Assembly: GCA_026874595.1 (NCBI GenBank)
Contig: CM049318.1
Span: forward strand, 25,694,956 to 25,758,955
Source: Sipunculus nudus
Lineage: Eukaryota; Annelida; Sipuncula; Golfingiida; Sipunculidae
Direction: 5' to 3'
DNA: 64,000 nucleotides
Every line of letters begins with the position of its first letter. Position 1 is the stretch's first letter. Shown one piece after another: positions 55,801 to 64,000 of this stretch. A program made the translations under genes and the position numbers. The notes beneath the pieces were generated by a model. That model searched no databases. It saw only the letters and a list, made by a program, of their open reading frames with translations, and was not told the origin of the DNA.

Positions 55801-55806
55801 AATAAA
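55801..55806 (+). terminator. candidate poly(A) signal AATAAA
   Basis: Consensus hexamer 178 bp after the stop codon of the candidate small gene. AATAAA is common in AT-rich DNA, so this is weak by itself. Confidence 0.3.
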
Positions 55807-56752
55807 TATGAAATAACTGTTCACACATAAATTTATCACACATTAATTGACAAGACACACACTAATGTACATACATGATGCAGAATGAACCATGATCTAG
55901 ACTGTGTCTCGCATGCGTACGTGTAACACTTACAATGAATGCAACTTTCAGGGGTTACTCTAGGTTGACCGAACAATGGGGATGTAAACACACTCACTAC
56001 CTCCAGACGTGGTACACAGAGCCTGGTTTACGCCATAATAATCATGTGTTACTGCCCTGCCATACAGTGCAAAACAGAAATGGAATTTGTAGATGTGCAC
56101 ACAAATAGTTAAGTTAGCATTTTCTTAAACTGAGGCGTTCAGCTTAAAAACAAAAAGTACATCTTATTGATCAAATACATGTACGTAGAAATCAGGATTA
56201 CAGACAATAATCTCTGCATTTATAACACACAAGATGAGTAGTTTTTAAAGCTTCCACTAGATACATGTTCTTTCAACACGTCCCTTATTAATTAGCTGGA
56301 GCGTCTCAGCTATACTTAGACGCACACAAGAAGAAACCTCCAACAGCTGCGGGTCAGATTTATGTTGTTGTTTTCGTCGTCAATATTCACCTTAAAGTCA
56401 CTAATAAACACATTTTGGCCGATATTTGTTTTGAGCACACTTTTTCCAAATACAATTTCCTGATTTATCTATTGGTCGGCTTTTCGTGTATACTGGCAAT
56501 CAGTGTCAGAACTGCGCTGTTATATTATGAAGCTGCACTCCATCAAAGCGTTAAACCATCTTCGTCCTATTCAGTCCAATTTTCCCTACATTATTAAAAT
56601 TTATAAACACATGCAAAATGTCGGAATAATTCAATTGCGAGTTCTTTTTTTACAAATGCAAAGTCCTGAAGGCATGTGGTAAACAAAAGAATGTAATGTC
56701 CTATCGATACACATTTTAAATGTTCAGGTACTTTATTTTTACCTGCAGCTCA
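55807..56752. other. intergenic, nothing recognised
   Basis: AT-rich, no repeat array and no frame with a recognisable motif. Confidence 0.5.
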
Positions 56753-59700
56753 CATGATCCAGCTGTCCCTGGCAGGTATTAACAAACTTCTGTAATGGAC
56801 AGCATCAGGATCAAGCTGTCCCTGGCAGGTATTAACAAACTTCTGTATTGGTCAGTATCAGGATCCAGCTCTCCCTGGCAGGTATTAACAAACTTCAGTA
56901 ATAGACAGTATTTTGATCCAGCTGTCCATGGCAGGTATTAACAAACTTAAGTATTGGTCAGTATCAGGGTCAAGCTGTCCCTGGCAGGTATTAACAAACT
57001 TCAGTATTGGTCAGTATCAGGGTCAAGCTGTCCCTGGCAGTAATGGACAGTATCAGGATCCAGCTGTCCCTGGTAGGTATTAACAAACTTTAGTATTGGT
57101 CAGTATCAGGATGCAGCTGTCCCTGGCAGGTATAAACAAACTTCAGTATTGGACAGTATCAGGATGCAGCTGTCCTTGGCAGGTATTGACAAACTTCTGT
57201 ATTGGTCAGTATCAGGATCCAGCTCTCCCTGGCAGGTAATAACAAACTTCTGTAATGTACAGTATCAGGATCCAGCTGTCCCTGGCAGGTATTTAAAAAC
57301 TTCAGTGTTGGTCAGTATCAGGCTCAAGCTGTCCCTGGCAGGTATTAACAAACTTCAGTATTGGACAGTATCAGGATGCAGCTGTCCTTGGCAGGTATTG
57401 ACAAACTTCAGTAATGGACAATATCAGGATCCAGCTTTCCCTGGCAGGTATTAACAAACTTTAGTATTGGTCAGTATCAGGATGCAGCTGTCCCTGGCAG
57501 GTATTAACAAACTTCAGTATTGGACAGTATCAGGATGCAGCTGTCCTTGGCAGGTATTGACAAACTTCAGTAATGGACAGTATCAGGATCCAGCAGTCCC
57601 TGGCAGGTATTAACAAACTTTAGTATTGGTAAGTATCAGGATGCAGCTGTCCCTGGCAGGTATTAACAAACTTCAGTAATGGACAGTATCAAGATCCAGC
57701 TGTCCCTGGCAGGTATTAACAAACTTCTGTATTGGTCAGTATCAGAATCCAGCTCTCCCTGGCAGGTATTAACAAACTTCAGTAATGGACAGTATTAGGA
57801 TCCAGCTGTCCCTGGCAGGTATTAACAAACTTCAGTATTGCTCAGTATCAGGGTCAAGCTGTCCCTGGCAGGTATTAACAAACTTCAGTATTGGACAGTA
57901 TCAGGCTCAAGCTGTCCCTGGCCGGTATTAACAAACTTCAGTATTGGACAGTATCAGGGTCAAGCTGTCCCTGGCAGGTATTAAAAAACTTCAGTATTGG
58001 TCAGTATCAGGGTCAAGCTGTCCCTGGCAGGTATTAACAAACTTCAGTATTGGACAGTATCAGGATGCAGCTGTCCCTGGCAGGTATTGACAAACTTCAG
58101 AAATGGACAGTATCAGGATACAACTGTCCCTGGCAGGTATTAACAAACTTCAGTAATGGACAGTATCAGGGTCCAGCTGTCCCTGGCAGGTATTAACAAA
58201 CTTAAGTATTGGTCAGTATCAGGATGCAGCTGTCCCTGGCAGGTATTAACAAACTTCAGTAATGGACAGTATCAGGATCCAGCTGTCCCTGGCAGGTATT
58301 AACAAACTTCAGTATTGGTCAGTATCAGGGTCAAGCTGTCCCTGGCAGGTATTAACAAACTTCTGTTTTGGACAGTTTCAGGATGCAGCTTCAGGATAAC
58401 AAACTTCTGTATTGAGCAGTATCAGGGTCAAGCTGTCCCTGGCAGGTATTAACAAACTTCAGTAATGGACAGTATCAGGGTCCAGCTGTCCCTGGCAGGT
58501 ATTAACAAACTTTAGTATTGGTCAGTATCAGGATGCAGCTGTCCCTGGCAGGTATTAACAAACTTCAGTAATGGACAGTATCAGGATCCAGCTGCCCTGG
58601 CAGGTATTAACAAACTTCAGTATTGGTCAGTATCAGGGTCAAGCTGTCCCTGGCAGTTATTTACAAACTTCTGTATTGGACAGATTCAGGATGCAGCTGT
58701 CCCTGGCAGGTATTAACAAACTTCAGTAATGGACAGTATCAGGGTTAAGCTGTCCCTGGCAGGTATTAACAAACTTCAGTATTGGTCAGTATCAGGGTCA
58801 ACATGTCCCTGGCAGGTATTAACAAACTTCTGTATTGAACAGTTTCAGGATCCAGCTGTCCCTGGCAGGTATTAACAAACTTCAGTATTGGACAGAATCA
58901 GGATGCAGCTGTCCCTGGCAGGTATTGACAAACTTCAGTAATGGACAGTATCAGGATCCAGCTGTCCCTGGCAGGTATTAACAAACTTCTGTATTGGTCA
59001 GTATCAGGATCCAGCTGTCCCTGGCAGGTATTAACAAACTTCAGTATTGGACAGAATCAGGATGCAGCTGTCCCTGGCAGGTATTGACAAACTTCAGTAA
59101 TGGACAGTATCAGGATCCAGCTGTCCCTGGCAGGTATTAACAAACTTCTGTATTGGTCAGTATCAGGGTCCAGCTGTCCCTGGCAGGTATTAACAAACTT
59201 TAGTATTGGTCAGTATCAGGTTGCAGCTGTCCCTGGCAGGCATTAACAAACTTCAGTAATGGACAGTATCAGGATCCAGCTGTCCCTGGCAGGTATTAAC
59301 AAACTTTTGTATTGGACAGTATCAGGGTCCAGCTATCCCTGGCAGGCATTAACAAACTTCAGTAATGTACAGTATCAGGATCCAGCTGTCCCTGGCAGGT
59401 ATTAACAAACTTCTGTATTGGTCAGTATCAGGGTCCAGCTGTCCCTGGCAGGTATTAACAAACTTTAGTATTGGTCAGTATCAGGATGCAGCTGTCCCTG
59501 GCAGGTATTAACAAACTTCAGTAATGGACAGTATCAGCGTCCAGCTGTCCCTGGCAGGTATTAACAAACTTCAGTATTGGACAGTATCAGGATCCAACTG
59601 TCCCTAGCATGTATTAACAAAGTTCAGTATTGGACAGTATCAGGATCGCGCTGTCCTGGCAGGTATTAACAAACTTCAGTATTGGAGAGTATCAGGATCC

Positions 59701-61235
59701 AGCTGTCCCTGGCAGGTATTTAAAAACTTCAGTGTTGGTCAGTATTAGGCTCAAGCTGTCCCTGGCAGGTATTAACAAACTTCAGTATTGGACAGTATCA
59801 GGGTCAAGCTGTCCCTGGCAGGTATTAACAAACTTCACTAATGGACAGTATCAGGATCCAGCTGTCCCTGGCAGGTATTAACAAACTTTTGTATTGGACA
59901 GTTTCAGGGTCCAGCTATCCCTGGCAGGTATTAACAAACTTCAGTAATGGACAGTATCAGGATGCAGCTGTCCCTGGTAGGTATTAACAAACTTCTGTAT
60001 TGGTCAGTATCAGGATCCAGCTGTCCCTGGCAGGTATTTACAAACTTCAGTGTTGGTCAGTATCAGGCTCAAGCTGTCCCTGGCAGGTATTTACAAACTT
60101 CAGTGTTGGTCAGTATCAGGCTCAAGCTGTCCCTGGCAGGTATTAACAAACTTCAGTATTGGACAGTATCAGGGTCAAGCTGTCCCTGGCAGGTATTAAC
60201 AAACTTCAGTAATGGACAGTATCAGGATCCAGCTGTCCCTGGCAGGTATTAACAAACTTTTGTATTGGTCAGTATCAGGATCCAGCTGTCCCTGGCAGGT
60301 ATTTACAAACTTCAGTGTTGGTCAGTATCAGGCTCAAGCTGTCCCTGGCAGGTATTAACAAACTTCAGTATTGGACAGTATCAGGGTCAAGCTGTCCCTG
60401 GCAGGTATTAACAAACTTCAGTATTGGTCAGTATCAGGGTTAAGCTGTCCCTGGCAGGTATTAACAAACTTCTGTATTGGACAGTTTCAGGATTCAGCTG
60501 TCCCTGGCAGGTATTAACAAACTTCAGTATTGGACAGTATCAGGATGCAGCTGTCCCTGGCAGGTATTGACAAACTTCAGTATTGGTGAGTATCAGAGAC
60601 AACCTGTACCTGGCAGGTATTAACAAACTTCTGTATTGGACAGTATCAGGATCCAGCTGTCCCTGGCAGGTATTAACAAACTTCAGTATTGGACAGAATC
60701 AGGGTCAAACTGTCCCTGGCAGGTATTAACAAACTTCAGTATTGGACAGAATCAGGGTCAAACTGTCCCTGGCAGGTATTAACAAACTTCAGTATTGGAC
60801 AGTATCAGGATCCAGCTGTTCCTGGCAGGTATTAACAAACTTCAGTATTGGTCAGTATCCGGATCCAGCTGTCCCTGGCAGGTATTAAAAACTTTCAGTA
60901 TTGGTCAGTATCAGGATCCAGCTGTCCCTGGCAGGTATTAACACACTTCAGTATTGGACAGTATCAGGGTCAAGCTGTCAATGGCCGGTATTAACAAACT
61001 TCAGTATTGGTCAGTATCAGAGTCAAGCTGTCCCTGGCAGGTATGAACAAACTTCAGTATTGGACAGTATCAGGATCCAGCTGTCCCTGGCAGGTATTAC
61101 ACAAACTTCAGTATTTGGCTGTATCAGGGTGCAGCTGTCCCTGGCAGGTATTAATAAACTTCAGTAATGGACAGTATCAGGGTGTAGCTGTCCCTGGCAG
61201 GTATTAACATAATTCAGTAATGGACAGTATCATAT
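56753..61235 (+). repeat. minisatellite of about 84 tandem 53-bp units
   Basis: The unit contains CTGTCCCTGGCAGGTATTAA, CAAACTTCAGTATTGG, then ACAGTATCAGGATCCAG. Successive CTGTCCCTGG starts are 53 bp apart (for example 56763 and 56816). Variant positions alternate between units (GGTCAGTATC or GGACAGTATC; GGATCCAG, GGATGCAG, GGGTCAAG or GGCTCAAG), and runs of variants recur (for example near 57290, 59716 and 60040), which indicates higher-order structure. At least two truncated units occur (about 57034 and 58385). Because 53 is not a multiple of three, translated frames cycle and hit TAA in TATTAA, so it is not coding. Confidence 0.98.
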
Positions 61236-61316
61236 TATGACACATTAAAAGTTGCTGCCCGGCAGCCAGTCGCAGAAGCGCACGCGGTCTGTAGGCCGTA
61301 GGTAGGTAGTTGATTG

Positions 61317-61455
61317 GACCTTCAGGCGCGGATCCAGGATATTTTCAGGGAGGGGTCGACGGGGGTCATGCATAAAAAATTGTCTAACAAATGTCGTTGG
61401 TTAAGAGCGGGGTGGGTTTCCCCCTCCCCTCTTCCTGGATCCGCGCCTGACCTTC
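61317..61455. mobile_element. 125-bp MITE with 16-18-bp perfect inverted ends (hAT-like)
   Basis: AGGCGCGGATCCAGGA at 61324 and TCCTGGATCCGCGCCT ending 61448 are perfect reverse complements, and GACCTTC flanks both (61317-61323, 61449-61455). The 7-8-bp duplication and C/AGG(C)G(C)GGATCC end type suggest hAT-related MITEs. It lies just beyond the minisatellite. Confidence 0.78.
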
Positions 61456-61929
61456 CATGTAGTAGGTTACCTGTTCAGATTACCGCAGGGGTCTAGCCAG
61501 GGGCGTGCCTCACGGAGCCACCCCCTCCCCATCCGGCTCTGCGTATAATATTGCAGAAAACAACTTTCCAGACACTAAATATCTGCAGAGAAAATGTAGT
61601 ATGAAAGTAATGTAAAAAAATATAAAAATATCAGTTCTTTTTAATGTGCGAGTAAGTAAATAAGTAAATAGATAGAGATCTGTCTTGGGGACTTTTTTTT
61701 CAAATTTTCATACAATTATTAAGAAAGTGAAGATAATTATATATGCATCGAATGACCATAGATATTTCTTGGTTCCAATGTATCCGTGGACAATTAATCC
61801 CCCCCCCCCCACCCCCCTTTAAGAATAGGCCCCCCATCTTCAGTACCATAAACTGACTCTTGGCAAGCGACCATGGTTTCTGCCAACTTATAACTTGAGA
61901 AACAATACTTTTCACCAAATATGTTGAAT
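61456..61929. other. no gene; poly(C) tract
   Basis: C-rich run at about 61798-61818. Nothing else. Confidence 0.5.
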
Positions 61930-62920
61930 CTCTCTTGAGAAAAGAGGATTAATTTATTTTACGGAAATGGGAAGCTAGGTGGCGCCACCTGTCTGGTTTA
62001 TGAGAAAACTTTCCAAGATGGAAAACATGCCACATTGCTGACCTATCTCTTGAACCACTTCGGAGATATGAGTAATTTCCACCGAAAGCAAACGTAAGGA
62101 TGGACGCCACACGATTACGATTGCAGATAGCGCCACCAGTTTTAATACAAAATGGAGGTATCCAAGATCAATGGACATGCTCAATTTGGCCTAATCTGTC
62201 CATTAGTTTAGACTTATAATGCTCACAGTACTGTCAAGTGGCAATGATGGGTAATTAAAAGGCCCAAAAACAAGAAAAGGAGAGAAGGTGGCGCCACCTG
62301 TCTTCCGCAGAAAAAAAAAGCTATCCAAGATTTTCGGTCAATTTGATTTTTGGACCAATCCGTGCATCCCTTATTGAGATATTTATGACTTTGTGTGAAT
62401 TTCACCATATATTGCAATATTCAAGGTCAAGGCCGCTCTCATAGGAAAGGTCATGACCCCCATTTAAATATACATCATGCATTAACTCATGTCTATGTAT
62501 ATGCATAATATGAAAGAAATCTGCCCAACAGTTCTTGACTAATAATGCTTACAGTACTGTCAAGTGGGAATCATGGGGGTATTGAGCGGCACGAAAACAA
62601 GAAAAGGATAACAGGTGGCGCCACCAGTTTCGGTAAATGACAACACTTTCCAATATCTTCGGTCAAGTTGATTTTTGGATCAATCCATGCAAAATTTCTT
62701 GAGATACTTAAGAATTTGTGTGATTTGCCCCCAAATGGAGCTATTCACGGTCAAGGTCACTCTCCTAGTACAGGTCATGACCACATTTTTAAATAGGCTT
62801 CGTCCTTTCACCCATATCTATGCACATGTCAAATTTGGTAAAGATCCGTAAAATATATTTTGAGTTATCGCGTCCAAGCAAAATCTCTGCGGCAGCGGCG
62901 GCGGCGGCGCCACCGTGCTT
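61930..62920 (-). repeat. diverged repeat units centred on GGTGGCGCCACC (array 2)
   Basis: The palindrome is at 61978, 62126 (degenerate, ATAGCGCCACC), 62287, 62614 and 62903 (expanded GGCGGCGGCGCCACC). Distances of 148, 161, 327 and 289 bp fit multiples of roughly 150. Shared phrases include ACTTTCCAA(G/T)AT, TTCGGTCAA(T/G)TTGATTTTTGGA and GCTCACAGTACTGTCAAGTGG against GCTTACAGTACTGTCAAGTGG. Orientation is opposite to array 1. Confidence 0.78.
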
Positions 62921-63029
62921 AAACCATAGTGTCCCGAATTTGCATGGGGATTCAATTAGTAGTGAACCTTTCGCCTGGGCTTATGTCTTGACATGTTACA
63001 CGAATGTAGAGTTGTAGGTTGATGCTAGG

Positions 63030-63030
63030 G

Positions 63031-63085
<55 letters not shown>
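63030..63085. repeat. (TA)n microsatellite
   Basis: TA run with one ACATATA interruption. Confidence 0.95.
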
Positions 63086-63088
<3 letters not shown>

Positions 63089-63097
63089 AGACATGGG

Positions 63098-63250
63098 GTG
63101 ATTACTTGATAAATTTAATCGATTACGATTACTTTAAAAGTAAAAGATTACGATTACGATTACGATTACCAACATAATTACATGTAATCAATTACGATTA
63201 CGATTACTTTATGATTACTTCAAAAAGTAATCATGATTACATCCATGATT
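63098..63250. repeat. (GATTAC)-type hexamer array
   Basis: Repeats of ATTACG/GATTAC with variants (GATTACTT, AATCATGATTAC) over about 150 bp, partly palindromic because TAATC and GATTA phrases occur in both directions. Not the TTAGGG telomere repeat. Similar GATTAC tracts occur at termini of some DNA transposons. Confidence 0.75.
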
Positions 63251-63305
63251 ATAAACCTTAATATTGTCAAAATCCAACACAAGCATTGCATATATATATA
63301 TATAT

Positions 63306-63535
63306 TAGAGCCCTCCTCGGGCCGAAATGTAGAGCCCACACCCGCTCTGCAATACAAGCCTTCAGCCCGCAAGCGCCCCGAACCGCACCTCCTCGCAGTC
63401 TGTAAAACCCGCCCAGCACCGCCCTACTTCTACTAAGAAAATATTCACCCGCACTCGCCCCGTACATTAAGTTTTCAGCCCGCATCTGCCCCGGACTTTC
63501 ACCAAAATTCAAGCCCGCATACAACCCGCAAACAA
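63306..63535 (-). repeat. CCCGC-rich degenerate repeat
   Basis: A GC-rich island in AT-rich DNA made of phrases like AGCCCGCA, CCGCACTCGCCCCG and AGCCCGCATCTGCCCCG. The antisense frame gives Gly/Arg-rich peptide without known motif. Probably part of a transposable element, given the GATTAC array beside it. Confidence 0.5.
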
Positions 63536-64000
63536 ACATACATAAACAAACGCAAGGAAAACAAACAAAAAATCAAAACGTCTAAAAACATATGATTTAT
63601 GTAATATAATATCATAAATATTATATAGCTATATATGTGTTATATATATGTGTGTGTGTGTGTGTGAGTGTGTTTATAATCATTTCTTAAGCCAGGGGTG
63701 AGCTGTACCCCTGGCTACGCCTCTGGAATAAGGTCGAATGCCCAGTACTTGTCTCTGAGTGACCGTGTCCGTGGCTATCTATAACGTGGCTCCTGCACAT
63801 TGTTACCCTAACCCTTGAACACATTTTCATAATAATTCGTTTATAACGTTATGGGGAATTTACTCTCAGATTTACCGATGACCAACAAACAAACCACCGG
63901 CGATGAAAGACGTAATACATGTTGTTGGAGAAAAGGGAGTTATTGCATCACCAAAAGTAAAAATGTTTAAAGGGGTAATTGCAATTAGTATCTTCTTAAC
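63536..64000. other. window end, no recognised gene
   Basis: Short (TG)n near 63650. No coding match before the end of the sequence. Confidence 0.5.

Noticed and set aside
57149-61207. Repetitive peptides of the form QLSLAGINKLQYW in the minisatellite
   Set aside because: The 53-bp unit is not a multiple of three, all frames look alike, and each cycle reaches TAA in TATTAA. The open frames come from repetition, not coding.
56753-61235. CRISPR array
   Set aside because: Units are contiguous tandem copies without unique spacers, in a eukaryotic context.

Overview
The window is AT-rich animal nuclear DNA: intron-rich genes with GT-AG junctions, many (TA)n arrays, MITEs and retroelement relics. 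The gene content (extracellular TSP1/MAM exons, an intron-poor RING/B-box/coiled-coil/NHL-like TRIM gene, Penelope-type GIY-YIG relics, pogo-like MITEs) suits a marine invertebrate, most likely a mollusc. That assignment is inference, because no species marker is visible. The supplied sequence starts and ends inside long genomic context.

Region 1 (1 to about 32.4 kb, + strand) is a long multi-exon gene, or a set of related gene pieces, for an extracellular protein built from thrombospondin type 1 (TSP1) modules and two MAM domains. Order: TSP1, MAM (3 exons), a block of four TSP1 exons, the same block again, a run of TSP1 exons with a 27-nt microexon, a second MAM (3 exons), three TSP1 exons. 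Practically every exon starts and ends in phase 1, so exons can be gained, lost or duplicated without breaking frame. The four-exon block lies in a 9.3-kb direct tandem duplication (3470-12722 and 12723-22025) with AGC microhomology at the junctions. Several modules carry lesions: a 1-nt frameshift in the first MAM, a 5-nt deletion in one TSP1 exon, a lost acceptor with a possible in-phase replacement, and a stop-bearing relic TSP1 exon. Neither a start codon nor a certain end is visible.

Region 2 (32.4-50.6 kb) is gene-poor. It holds a decayed Gypsy-type retroelement (34.9-37.3 kb), a decayed minus-strand gene for an Ig-domain membrane protein (40.19-41.57 kb), interspersed repeats, a complete pogo-like MITE, tRNA-like sequences, and diverged units built around the palindrome GGTGGCGCCACC.

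Region 3 (50.65-52.47 kb, minus strand) is an intact single-coding-exon TRIM-like gene of 601 residues. Its 5' side shows an intron acceptor followed by a (TA)n tract.

Region 4 (53-64 kb) has three small inverted-repeat elements with clear ends, a candidate small two-exon gene with CCAAT and TATA motifs (54.74-55.81 kb), a 4.5-kb minisatellite of 53-bp units (about 84 copies), a second array of GGTGGCGCCACC units, a GATTAC-type hexamer array and a CCCGC-rich stretch.

The genes do not form an operon-like unit. The coherent story is modular growth and decay of a TSP1/MAM extracellular protein, next to innate-immunity-type genes (TRIM-like, Ig-receptor relic) in repeat-rich DNA.
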